Source: Lysobacterales bacterium
GTDB taxonomy: Bacteria > Pseudomonadota > Gammaproteobacteria > Xanthomonadales > Xanthomonadaceae
Reading direction: 5' to 3'
Assembly: GCA_020442545.1 (NCBI GenBank)
Contig: JAGRJX010000200.1
Span: forward strand, 1-12,495
DNA: 12,495 nucleotides
The notes beneath the pieces were generated by a model that was not told the origin of the DNA, made no database searches, and saw only the letters and a program-made list of their open reading frames with translations. Shown here one piece after another: positions 1 to 6,788 of this stretch; position 1 is the first letter of the stretch, and each line of letters opens with the position of its first letter. Both the position numbers and the translations under genes were made by a program.

Positions 1-339
1 CAGCGCGTGGCGATCGCGCGGGCGCTGCTGAAGAACCCCGCGATCCTGATCTTCGACGAGGCCACCTCGGCGCTCGACTCGAAGTCGGAACGCGCGATCC
101 AGGCCGAACTCGACCGCATCCAGCAGGGCCGCACCACCCTCGTCATCGCCCACCGGCTCAGCACGGTGATGGGCGCCGACCAGATCCTGGTCATGGACGA
201 TGGCCGCATCGTCGAGCGCGGCACCCATGCCGAGCTGCTCGCCGCAGACGGTCGCTACGCGACGATGTGGCGGCTGCAGCAGGAACAGCGCGAGGTCGCG
301 GTCGTGGCCGAGCAGGCGGAGTTGCCGGCGACGCAGTAG
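1..339 (+). CDS. ABC exporter, Atm1-type, C-terminal end of the nucleotide-binding domain (5' partial)
   Basis: The reading frame is open from base 1 and ends at TAG 337-339, so the transmembrane part, Walker A and most of the LSGGQ signature lie outside the window. What remains is the second half of an ABC ATPase: QRVAIARALL follows the signature, ILIFDEATSALD is Walker B plus D-loop with the catalytic Glu, and VIAHRLST holds the H-loop His. The ending GRIVERGTHAELLA is typical of fused exporter half-transporters. The stretch LLKNPAILIFDEATSALDSK and the following ERAIQAEL resemble the Atm1/HMT1 (ABCB7-like) branch, whose members export glutathione- or persulfide-linked substrates or metals across the inner membrane. 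The family is certain and the Atm1 subclass is likely. The last 15-20 residues are a non-conserved Ala/Glu-rich tail. No downstream gene is close enough to be clearly in its operon. Confidence 0.9.
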   Translation, partial: QRVAIARALLKNPAILIFDEATSALDSKSERAIQAELDRIQQGRTTLVIAHRLSTVMGADQILVMDDGRIVERGTHAELLAADGRYATMWRLQQEQREVAVVAEQAELPATQ

Positions 340-371
340 CCGGCGGCGAGCGCCGACGGCGAGCACGATCA

Positions 372-392
372 GGTGCCGAGCAGCTCGGCACC
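372..392. terminator. perfect hairpin after the ABC gene, possible terminator
   Basis: GGTGCCGAG (372-380) and CTCGGCACC (384-392) form a 9-bp perfect stem around CAG, 32 bases after the ABC transporter stop codon. No T-tract follows, so if it ends transcription it is not a classical intrinsic terminator. The inverted repeat itself is seen directly; the role is inferred. Confidence 0.4.
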
Positions 393-430
393 GTCCACAC
401 CCACGGTTCCACCCATGCTGCACTGCAGCT

Positions 431-452
431 TGCCCCATCGTTCAATGGGGCA
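431..452. repeat. 8-bp inverted repeat (hairpin) between the ABC and esterase genes
   Basis: TGCCCCAT (431-438) pairs with ATGGGGCA (445-452) around the loop CGTTCA. It lies between the possible terminator hairpin and the esterase start, just after a shorter palindrome, GCTGCACTGCAGC. It could be a second stop signal for the upstream gene or part of the esterase leader. There is no T-run. The rest of the 340-574 gap shows no gene and no clear promoter. Confidence 0.35.
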
Positions 453-574
453 GAGCGCGCAACCGTGCTCCACTCCTCCGCGGGGAAGGGGTCGCCGGCG
501 TTCTGTCCGGCGGCGCGGGCGCCGGAGTGCGCCGCATCGATCGTGCCGTGGCGCGATCCGGGGAGGGTGGAACG

Positions 575-3460
575 ATGAGTGGAGTGCGATGGATCCTGGT
601 TCTGGCCGCGCTGCTGGCCGGTTCGACCGCCGCGGCGCAGAGCCTGACCCAGGTGACGGGTTTCGGCAGCAATCCGGGCAACCTGCAGATGTACCAGTGG
701 GTGCCGAACGGCCTGCCGGCGAATGCACCGGTCGTGGTGGCGCTGCACGGCTGCACGCAGAGCGCGTCCTCGTACGACGTGGAAAGCGGCTGGGCGCTGA
801 TGGCCGACCGCTGGAAGTTCCTGCTGGTGCTGCCGCAGCAGCAGAGCGGCAACAACTCGTCGACCTGCTTCAACTGGTTCGAGAACGGCGACATCACCCG
901 CGGCTCGGGCGAGGCGCTGTCGATCCGGCAGATGGTGCAGCGTGCGCTCAGCGATCACGGCGGCGACGCATCGCGCGTGTACGTCACCGGCCTGTCGGCG
1001 GGCGGGGCGATGACGGCGGTGATGCTGGCCACCTATCCCGAGGTATTCGCCGGCGGCGCGATCATCGCCGGCGTGCCCTACCGCTGCGGCACCGGCACCA
1101 CTGCCGCGTTCTCGTGCATGAATCCGGGTTCCGACTTCACCCCGCAGCAGTGGGGCGACCGCGTACGCGCAGCGAGCAGCCATACCGGGCCTTGGCCGAT
1201 CGTCTCGATCTGGCACGGCGCCTCCGACACCACGGTGCGACCGGCCAACCAGACCGAGAGCATGGAGCAGTGGACGAACGTGCACGGCATCGACCAGGTC
1301 GCCGAGGTCGCCGACACCCTGGGCGGCCAGCCGCGTCGACAGTACAAGGCCGCCGACGGCAGCGTGCGGGTGGAGACCGTGTCGATCAGCGGCATGGGCC
1401 ACGGCACGCCGGTCGATCCGGGCCCCGGTGAAGAACAGTGCGGCACCGCCGGCGCCTACCTGCTCGATGTGAATCTGTGCTCGAGCTACTGGATCGGCCG
1501 CTTCTGGGGCCTCGACAATCTCGACGGGGAAGCGCCGCAAGTGAGTCTGACCGCGCCTGCCAACGGCGCCAGCGTCAGCGGCAACGTCAGCGTCACGGCG
1601 AACGCCAGCGACAACGTCGGCGTCGATCGCGTCGAGTTCCTGCTCGATGGCGCTCTGCTCGGCAGCGACGCGAGTGCACCATACGCGCTGGCCTGGAATG
1701 CCGCTGCCGCGGTCAACGGCAGCCACGTACTGCAGGCGCGCGCGGTCGATCTCGCCGGCAATACCGCGACGTCTGCGGCGGTGACCGTGACCGTGACGGG
1801 CGGCGTCTCCGACACCACGCCGCCCAGCGTGGCTCTGGTGTTTCCCGCCGACGGCGCGACGCTGGGCGGCACGGTCACGCTGTCGGCCGATGCGGACGAC
1901 GACTTCGGTGTCGTCGGCGTCGTCTTCGAGTTGGACGGAGCGGCGATCGGCAACGGAACGCTCGGTACCAGCGGCGGCCCGTGGACGCTGTCCTGGAACA
2001 CCACCGCCGTGAACGAAGGCGGCCACAGCCTGCGCGCCCGCGCCAGCGACGCCGCGGGCAACAGCACGCTCAGCGCCGCACGCTCGATCCAGATTGCGCA
2101 GAACCTGCCCGTGCTCGATGAGACCGTGTCCGATCGCGACGGCAACGGCGACGGCTACGACGAGTCCGGCTGGAGCGGCGGCTTCGTCCTCGACGCAGCC
2201 AATGCCACGGTGGGCGTGGGCAACAGCCAGTCGCTGTACGGCGAAGCGCGCTCCGGCAGCGGCTGCCAGGTCGGCACCCGCACCACCACCCTGCAACGCA
2301 ACGTGTTGCTGGGCAGCGCGCCGGTGCTTTCCTACGCCCGCCGACTCGATCTCAAGGCGAATACCAATACCAGCTACAGCGCAGCGTTCCGGCTGCGCGT
2401 CGCCGGCGCGACGGTGGATCAACAGGTGGTGACGTACGCGACCTACCTCGAGTCGGCATGGGTGCGCCGCGAGGCGATCGACCTGTCGGCCTGGGCCGGA
2501 CAGGCCGTCACCCTGCAGGCCGAGGTGAGCGCCACCGCCAACGTCTGTCTGGAAGCCTACGCCAAGGTCTGGCTCGACGATCTGCGCATCGCGAACGCGG
2601 AGCAGTCGACCGATACCACGCCGCCGACCGTGCAGCTCACCGCGCCCACGAACGGCAGCACGGTGTCGGGCGTGATCAGCCTGGTGGCCAGCGCCAGCGA
2701 CGACGTCGGCGTGGCCAAGGTCGAGTTTCACGCCAACGGCAGCCTGCTCGGCCAGCGCACCGCGCCGCCCTACAGCTTCGACTGGGATACCGCCAGCGTG
2801 GCCGACGGCAGCTACGCCCTGATGGCGCGCGCCTACGACGCCGCCGGCAATGTCGGCAGCGACGACGACACTACGGTCATCGTGACCAACGCGGGTGGCG
2901 GTGGCGGTGGCGGTAGCCTGACGGCCAGCTTCGCCAGCGTGGATGCGGAGGACGGTTACACCAAGGCCACCGCATCCGGCGGCTCGGCGGCCGTCGGCAC
3001 CCTGGAATCATCCAGCGGCCTGGCCATCGGCCGCGGCAGCGACGGCAAGTACAACCGCGCGCTGCTCTCGTTCGACACCTCCAGCCTGCCGGACAACGCG
3101 GTGATCCTCGCCGCCACGGTCGAACTCACCCATCGCGGCAACTATGGCGATCCGTGGAGCAGCCCGTCGGGCAACCAGCTGGTGGTGGACATCCGCAGCG
3201 GCTGCTTCGGCAGCAGCTGCAGTCTGCTGGCTTCGGACCACACCGCCGGTGCCACGGCCGAAACCATCGCGGTCGTGCCGGCGTTCGGCAGCGGCACCCA
3301 GCACAGCGCCGACTTCAACGCGGCCGGGCTTGCCGCGATCTCCACCACCGGCACCACCCAGCTACGCCTGCGCTTCAGCGCCAACCAGACCAGCACGCGC
3401 TACCTCTGGATCGGCAACGGCACCCAGGCGGAACTGCATGTGGAGTACGAAGTGCCGTAG
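575..3460 (+). CDS. secreted PHB-depolymerase-family esterase with Ig-like and DNRLRE-like C-terminal domains (961 aa)
   Basis: The start is the ATG at 575, preceded by a strong ribosome site (GGGAGGG at 561-567, 7-nt spacing); the frame is open further upstream but that stretch is non-protein-like. Residues 1-21 form a Sec signal peptide (hydrophobic ILVLAALLAG, cleavage near AAAQ). Residues about 22-315 are an alpha/beta hydrolase of the PHB depolymerase/feruloyl esterase family: oxyanion motif HGCTQ (58-62), nucleophile elbow GLSAG with Ser141, and likely Asp218 (GASDTTV) and His276 (GMGHGTP). Three Big_7-like Ig domains follow (about 320-408, 414-508 and 678-772), each with an ASDxVGV-like start and an AxDxAGN end. 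A beta-rich module of about 165 residues (510-675) separates the second and third. A Gly-rich linker (773-781) leads to a DNRLRE-like domain (782-961; ALLSFDTSSLP). The enzyme probably hydrolyses an extracellular polyester or ester-linked polysaccharide, with the tail binding substrate. The exact substrate cannot be told from sequence. Confidence 0.88.
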   Translation: MSGVRWILVLAALLAGSTAAAQSLTQVTGFGSNPGNLQMYQWVPNGLPANAPVVVALHGCTQSASSYDVESGWALMADRWKFLLVLPQQQSGNNSSTCFNWFENGDITRGSGEALSIRQMVQRALSDHGGDASRVYVTGLSAGGAMTAVMLATYPEVFAGGAIIAGVPYRCGTGTTAAFSCMNPGSDFTPQQWGDRVRAASSHTGPWPIVSIWHGASDTTVRPANQTESMEQWTNVHGIDQVAEVADTLGGQPRRQYKAADGSVRVETVSISGMGHGTPVDPGPGEEQCGTAGAYLLDVNLCSSYWIGRFWGLDNLDGEAPQVSLTAPANGASVSGNVSVTANASDNVGVDRVEFLLDGALLGSDASAPYALAWNAAAAVNGSHVLQARAVDLAGNTATSAAVTVTVTGGVSDTTPPSVALVFPADGATLGGTVTLSADADDDFGVVGVVFELDGAAIGNGTLGTSGGPWTLSWNTTAVNEGGHSLRARASDAAGNSTLSAARSIQIAQNLPVLDETVSDRDGNGDGYDESGWSGGFVLDAANATVGVGNSQSLYGEARSGSGCQVGTRTTTLQRNVLLGSAPVLSYARRLDLKANTNTSYSAAFRLRVAGATVDQQVVTYATYLESAWVRREAIDLSAWAGQAVTLQAEVSATANVCLEAYAKVWLDDLRIANAEQSTDTTPPTVQLTAPTNGSTVSGVISLVASASDDVGVAKVEFHANGSLLGQRTAPPYSFDWDTASVADGSYALMARAYDAAGNVGSDDDTTVIVTNAGGGGGGGSLTASFASVDAEDGYTKATASGGSAAVGTLESSSGLAIGRGSDGKYNRALLSFDTSSLPDNAVILAATVELTHRGNYGDPWSSPSGNQLVVDIRSGCFGSSCSLLASDHTAGATAETIAVVPAFGSGTQHSADFNAAGLAAISTTGTTQLRLRFSANQTSTRYLWIGNGTQAELHVEYEVP

Positions 3461-3492
3461 CGAGGCGCGCGGCTCGGGATTCGGCCGCTGCG

Positions 3493-3521
3493 AGGCGCAG
3501 GTGGCTTCGCCATCTGCGCCT
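3493..3521. terminator. strong GC-rich hairpin with UUC loop after the esterase gene
   Basis: GGCGCAGGTGGC (3494-3505) pairs with GCCATCTGCGCC (3509-3520) through one G-T pair, closed by the stable C(TTC)G loop, and an outer A-T pair extends the stem. It starts about 30 bases after the esterase stop codon and is followed only by TTCCTC, a weak pyrimidine run. A transcription-ending or mRNA-3'-end-protecting role is likely but inferred. Confidence 0.5.
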
Positions 3522-3538
3522 TCCTCGCTCCCGAAACA

Positions 3539-3554
3539 GGGCCATCCATGGCCC
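3539..3554. repeat. 7-bp palindromic hairpin GGGCCATCCATGGCCC
   Basis: A perfect 7-bp inverted repeat with a 2-base centre, followed by TTCCCG. It sits 18 bases after the larger hairpin and may be part of the same 3'-end region. The surrounding DNA (about 3470-3620) also holds short direct repeats of CGGGATTCG and ACTCGGG type and no gene. Confidence 0.4.
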
Positions 3555-3631
3555 TTCCCGCGTGCGCTTCGCTCGGTCGGGATTCGGGATTCGCGCTGAG
3601 GACTCGGGCCTGGGGAGGCGTGACGACCGCT

Positions 3632-3713
3632 GGTCGGGGTTGAAACCCGTCCTACGGTGGGCACGAGGCTGCGATTCGCGCTTCTGTAGGAGGGAATTCA
3701 TTCCCGACCGGGC
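3632..3713. repeat. BIME-like repeat, copy 1 (two facing REP units)
   Basis: An 82-bp unit that recurs at 3770-3851 with seven substitutions. Each end is a REP-like stem: GTCGGGGTTGAAACCC... at 3633-3655, and TGTAGGAGGGAATTCATTCC... at 3685-3708, the second being roughly the reverse complement of the first. The 3' unit forms the hairpin GGGAAT-TC-ATTCCC. This facing-pair layout is that of a bacterial interspersed mosaic element. The unit sits in the gap between the esterase and the TMEM175-like gene. Confidence 0.75.
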
Positions 3714-3769
3714 CGTGCGGAGCCGAGAAGAACACGAGCACCCGATGCGCTCGTACAACCGGTCTCCGC

Positions 3770-3851
3770 GGTCGGGGTTGAAACCCCACCTACCATGGGC
3801 ACAAGGCTGCGATTCGCCCTTCTGTAGGAGGGAATTCATTCCCGACTGGGC
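3770..3851. repeat. BIME-like repeat, copy 2 (two facing REP units)
   Basis: Second 82-bp copy, same orientation as the first, separated from it by 56 bp of unrelated sequence. Its 5' REP (3771-3793) has the better stem, GGGGT-TGAA-ACCCC, and its 3' REP (3823-3846) is identical to that of copy 1. Known roles of such repeats include mRNA 3'-end protection, gyrase or IHF binding, and mobilisation in trans by RAYT transposases; which applies here cannot be told. Confidence 0.75.
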
Positions 3852-3992
3852 GCACACGAAGTCGGTGACGCCGCGACCTCGCCGATGCCGCCGCGACGGC
3901 GTCACCCTCGCCCACGCGGCCCGTATCGCGCGCGTCGGGGAACGGCGAGATCTCGTGTTAGCGTACGGTCTGGTCTCGCGGATGGCGCGTCG

Positions 3993-4757
3993 ATGGCATC
4001 AGCACTCAGCGCGGTCGGCGTCGAGCGCGGCGACAAGGTGACTCGCCTCGAAGCCTTCGTGGACGCGTCGTTCGCGTTCGCCCTGACCCTGCTGGTGATC
4101 TCCGTCGACGCCATTCCCGGCAGCATCGGCGAACTCACCGATGCGCTGAAGCAGATTCCAACCTACGCGCTGAGCTTCAATCTGATCGCGCTGTTCTGGA
4201 CTTCGCACGCGCAGTGGAGCCGATGGTTCGGCATCGACGACGACGCGTCGCGACGACTCAGCCTGGCGCTGGTGTTCGTGCTGCTGATCTTCATCTACCC
4301 GCTGAAGATGGTGTTCGGCGCGTTCTTCCACGCGATCTCGGGGGGCTGGCTGGCGGCCACGTTCACCCTGCAGAGCGACGCCGAGATTCTGGTGGTGTTC
4401 CGGGTCTTCGCGGTCGGCTACGGCAGCATGGCGATGATCATGGCGATGCTGTTCGGGCGCGCCGTGCGGCTGGCGCCCAGCCTGGCGTTTTCGCCGATCG
4501 AATCGATGCAGGCCATGCACTACCGGACGAACTGGCGAATCGTCGCCGGCTTCTGCCTGGTGTCGTTCCTGCTCACGTTGGTGATGCCGGTCGACCGTCC
4601 CATCGGCTTCTGGCTGGGGCTGCCCGGCTACGTGCTGTTCGGGCTGTTTGCCGCGCAGCTGATGCGCTGGCGACTGTATCGCAAGAAGCTGCGCAAGCTG
4701 GAAGACGCGACAGCACCGGCGGCGCCCCGGGAATCCACGGCGGTCTCGCAGCCCTGA
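3993..4757 (+). CDS. TMEM175/DUF1211-family integral membrane protein (254 aa)
   Basis: The start is taken at ATG 3993; the frame is open upstream to 3885, but that extension is Arg/Pro-rich and looks non-coding. Residues 18-34 (RLEAFVDASFAFALTLL) match the first-helix signature of the TMEM175/DUF1211 family, normally R-x3-FSD-x-VFAIA-x-TLL; here Ser of FSD is Val. Hydrophobic segments lie near 22-39, 58-72, 88-108, 130-155, 183-200 and 205-223, six in all as expected for one TMEM175 repeat unit. The tail (225-240) is basic (RLYRKKLRKLE). Bacterial homologues are potassium-selective leak channels that assemble as tetramers; channel activity here is inferred. No strong ribosome site is seen. 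The gene stands alone after the BIME repeats and converges on the DUF4328 gene. Confidence 0.8.
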   Translation: MASALSAVGVERGDKVTRLEAFVDASFAFALTLLVISVDAIPGSIGELTDALKQIPTYALSFNLIALFWTSHAQWSRWFGIDDDASRRLSLALVFVLLIFIYPLKMVFGAFFHAISGGWLAATFTLQSDAEILVVFRVFAVGYGSMAMIMAMLFGRAVRLAPSLAFSPIESMQAMHYRTNWRIVAGFCLVSFLLTLVMPVDRPIGFWLGLPGYVLFGLFAAQLMRWRLYRKKLRKLEDATAPAAPRESTAVSQP

Positions 4758-5012
4758 CTCCTCCGCCGGACAGTCGACGCATCGGCATCGCGATCAACGG
4801 CGGCCGCTGACGCGACGTGCGCATCTCCATGCAAGACCGGGAGGAACCTGACCGGGAAGGAAGTTGCCCCCGACGCTCGCGAACCAGCGACGCACCCGCG
4901 CGGTGTCGCCCATACCGCATGGCTGATCGTCGCGGACACGGATCCCCTGCGTGCCAGGGCGTGCATGCGGATCAATCCGCGGGCAGCATCCGGGCGCGGC
5001 GGCGACGGTGCC
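4758..5012. other. non-coding gap between convergent genes
   Basis: This 255-bp stretch lies between the stop codons of the TMEM175-like gene and the DUF4328 gene. I see no convincing gene, tRNA or T-tailed terminator. It contains a GCGGCCGC palindrome near 4800 and a short near-repeat (ACCGGGAGGAACC and ACCGGGAAGGAAG) near 4840. Short open frames here lack ribosome sites and protein-like composition. Confidence 0.5.
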
Positions 5013-5795
5013 TCAGTCCCTGATGTCGCTGGCCGGGTTGGACGCCGGGTCGGCACCGGCCTCGATCGCTACCGCCGACTCCTGCCCCGCAGGAAGCGGG
5101 TCGCCTGGTGCTGCAGCGTGGTCGGCAGCGCCCGCTGCGTGGCGTCGCATCTGCATGGCGTGAATGCGCGCCATCAACGCGAGGAACACCAGGCACAGCG
5201 GCAGGCTCAGCAGGTCGGCGACCAGCGTGACGCGGTTGGCCGTCATCAGCGCGTCGACTTCCTCCGCCTTCAGCGCCAAGCGGAACGATGCATTGCCGGC
5301 GAAGGAGGAGGCCAGCCACAGCGCCCACCACGGGCCCAGCAGCACACTGACCGGTTGCCCCTGCCAGCGCTCGGCGCCCGTCGAGGCCTGATAGATCTCT
5401 TTCATCGCCTGATAGGGCTTGATCAGATTGAGGAAGGGCACGAAGTACCATCCGATCGCCATGCCCGGTGAGAACTCGAGATGCCGCGCGCCCAGTGCGC
5501 GCGCGTTCCAGTTCGCGCGATGGATCCAGCGCAGGATCAGGATGCCGGACACGATCATGGTCACCAGCTGCAGCATGCCGACGATGCCCTGCCGGGTATC
5601 GCTGGCCTCGGCGGCACCGATGGCCTGTGCTTCGGACGCAAAGCTGCCCTGCTGCAATCCCGCCAGCACGTGATACTCGAGCTGGCCGGAATACAGCGCG
5701 GCGACGCCCACGGCGATCTGCGCGTAGAGCGACCATCGGGTCCAGCGTTCGAGCGCGACCGGGTCGCGAAAGGTCCAGGCAAAGGGTTGCGTCAT
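5013..5795 (-). CDS. DUF4328 domain-containing membrane protein (260 aa)
   Basis: The start is taken at ATG 5795-5793 (MTQPFAWTFRDP), because the 15 residues encoded upstream look non-native. Hydrophobic segments lie near 19-37, 71-90, 110-125, 150-168 and 189-210. The block GWYFVPFLNLIKPYQAMKEI (115-134), preceded by ILRWIHRANWNARALG, is the hallmark of DUF4328 proteins (PF14219), which are multi-pass membrane proteins of unknown function. The C-terminus after about residue 216 is a disordered Ala/Pro-rich tail. The ribosome site is weak (AGAGA-like). The gene is monocistronic here: it converges on the TMEM175-like gene, and its upstream region borders the proposed left end of the island. 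No function can be assigned beyond a membrane location. Confidence 0.8.
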   Translation of the reverse strand: MTQPFAWTFRDPVALERWTRWSLYAQIAVGVAALYSGQLEYHVLAGLQQGSFASEAQAIGAAEASDTRQGIVGMLQLVTMIVSGILILRWIHRANWNARALGARHLEFSPGMAIGWYFVPFLNLIKPYQAMKEIYQASTGAERWQGQPVSVLLGPWWALWLASSFAGNASFRLALKAEEVDALMTANRVTLVADLLSLPLCLVFLALMARIHAMQMRRHAAGAADHAAAPGDPLPAGQESAVAIEAGADPASNPASDIRD

Positions 5796-6136
5796 CGGGA
5801 ATCTCTGGCGTCGAAGCGCGAGCGGCGAAGCGCGGACCACGGCGCGGCGGCATCAGCCTGCATCGCCGCAGCCGGAAGGCTTCGGAGGGCAGGCGGAAGG
5901 GGAAGAATGGCGCGCCCGAGACGCCTTCGGAGGGCGGTAGAACTGTCTGGTGACAGTGACTTGCAGCAGGCGTCATGCGGCCAAGTGTTGCTTCTTGCTC
6001 AATTCTGGCCCGGAGCAGCGGGGGAATGGAAAGGCTATCGAAGCAGCGGGCGGGCCCGGCTCGGGACCCGCGGGGTCGGGGGTACGGTGAGTAGAAGCCC
6101 TGTATCGGCCAGGGGTCCCAAGGGTCACAGATGTTC
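5796..6136. other. non-coding stretch at the proposed left border of the island
   Basis: About 340 bp without a convincing gene, between the DUF4328 start and the AbiE operator. It contains the 11-bp tRNA-end repeat (5908-5918), a small hairpin ACTGTC-TGGT-GACAGT (5942-5957), and a very G/C-rich block near 6040-6090. Composition changes sharply at about 6130, where an A/T-rich promoter begins. Open frames crossing it are antisense or out-of-frame shadows. Confidence 0.5.
5908..5918. repeat. candidate distal attachment-site remnant (copy of the tRNA-Arg 3' end)
   Basis: TGGCGCGCCCG is identical, and in the same orientation, to 10204-10214, which is the CCA end, discriminator base and 3' acceptor strand of tRNA-Arg(CCG). 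Similarity extends weakly on both sides (GA before, AG after, with one mismatch and one gap). This is the arrangement expected if an element integrated at the tRNA 3' end and left the displaced end here. It is only 11 bp and contains the palindrome GGCGCGCC, so chance is possible. Confidence 0.4.
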
Positions 6137-6174
6137 TAAATCAAATGCTTTTATTGACAGTGTGATTTGATTTA
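6137..6174. promoter_or_regulatory. inverted-repeat operator over the abiE promoter
   Basis: TAAATCAAAT (6137-6146) and ATTTGATTTA (6165-6174) are a perfect 10-bp inverted repeat with an 18-bp spacer, about 28 bp centre to centre, just upstream of the antitoxin gene. The arms bracket the -35 hexamer. AbiEi antitoxins are known to bind inverted repeats in their own promoter through a winged helix and to repress it, so this is the obvious candidate operator. The repeat is seen directly; binding is inferred. Confidence 0.7.
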
Positions 6175-6180
6175 TAACAT
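6154..6180 (+). promoter_or_regulatory. abiE promoter (-35 TTGACA, -10 TATAAC or TAACAT)
   Basis: A consensus -35 box TTGACA lies at 6154-6159. The -10 is either TATAAC (6173-6178, 13-bp spacer) or TAACAT (6175-6180, 15-bp spacer); both spacers are shorter than the ideal 17, which may suit repressor control. Transcription would start near 6185-6192, at or just before the ATG. The right operator arm overlaps or touches the -10. Confidence 0.6.
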
Positions 6181-6191
6181 GCTTGTTTGCC

Positions 6192-6788
6192 ATGAATGCC
6201 GTGTCCAAAGTCAGACGTCTGCTCGAATCGACCGGCAGCGCCCGTGCGCGCGACCTCAATGCCCTGGGTCTGGCGAACGCACAGCTCGGACGCTTGGTCG
6301 AACAAGGCAAGCTGGTCCGTCTCGCAAGAGGCGTCTACGCGCTGGCTGATCGAGAGCCTGATGAGCTCGAGAGCCTAGCCGTGGTCGCGCAGCGAGCGCC
6401 GAATGCGATTTTCTGCCTCCTCACCGCGCTTCGATTTCACGGCCTGACGACCCAGGCCCCGCGCGAGATCTGGATCGGCATCGCAAAGCAGCGCAACCCA
6501 CCGCCTCTGACATGGCCGCCGCTGCGGGTCGTCCGATTCTCCGGCGTCGGTCTCACGCTCGGCGTGGAAACGCACATTCGAAATGGGCTGCCGCTAAAGG
6601 TCACCGGCATCGCGCGCACGGTCGTGGACTGCTTCAAGTTCCGCAACAAGATCGGGCTGGATGTCGCCCTGGAATCACTGTCCGAAGTGCGGCGGAATCA
6701 TCGCGCTACGATCGACGACATCTGGAAGACAGCGGCTCCACTGCGCATGACCAACGTGATGCGTCCGTATCTGGAATCGCTTGCGTGA
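6192..6788 (+). CDS. abiEi: type IV toxin-antitoxin system AbiEi-family antitoxin/transcriptional repressor (198 aa)
   Basis: The start is taken at ATG 6192 (MNAVSKVRRLL). No Shine-Dalgarno precedes it, which fits a very short or absent leader given the promoter position; an in-frame TTG at 6183 is a less likely alternative. Residues about 5-52 form the N-terminal winged helix of AbiEi proteins (ARARDLNALGLANAQLGRLV, then KLVRLARGVYAL). The rest (about 55-198) has the AbiEi C-terminal layout: NAIFCLLTALRFHGL, EIWIGIAK, then GIARTVVDCF (139-148). AbiEi is the antitoxin of the type IV AbiE system; it counteracts AbiEii without a stable complex and represses the operon. The stop TGA overlaps the toxin start as GTGA, indicating translational coupling. 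The family call is strong; regulation by the upstream inverted repeat is inferred. Confidence 0.9.
   Translation: MNAVSKVRRLLESTGSARARDLNALGLANAQLGRLVEQGKLVRLARGVYALADREPDELESLAVVAQRAPNAIFCLLTALRFHGLTTQAPREIWIGIAKQRNPPPLTWPPLRVVRFSGVGLTLGVETHIRNGLPLKVTGIARTVVDCFKFRNKIGLDVALESLSEVRRNHRATIDDIWKTAAPLRMTNVMRPYLESLA

Noticed and set aside
191..2731. A very long open frame on the minus strand opposite the ABC and esterase genes (846 codons).
   Set aside because: It is antisense to two clear genes and is His/Arg/Ala/Gly-rich, as expected from the complement of GC-rich coding DNA. No domain, ribosome site or signal is seen.
3632..3851. A CRISPR array.
   Set aside because: There are only two units, each 82 bp with internal palindromes, and no run of equal spacers or cas genes. 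A BIME/REP explanation fits better.
4758..5012. A riboswitch or small RNA in the gap after the TMEM175-like gene.
   Set aside because: No recognisable aptamer core, promoter or terminator was found; only short near-repeats are visible.
4972..5976. A 334-codon minus-strand frame overlapping the DUF4328 gene.
   Set aside because: It is Arg/Pro-rich and out of frame with the DUF4328 gene, which has clear membrane segments and family motifs.
5481..6170. A 229-codon plus-strand frame across the left border of the island.
   Set aside because: It is antisense to DUF4328 for half its length, has an Arg/Gly-rich composition and runs through the abiE promoter.
6179..6191. The ATG at 6179 as the antitoxin start.
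   Set aside because: It is not in frame with the AbiEi protein; the in-frame ATG is at 6192.
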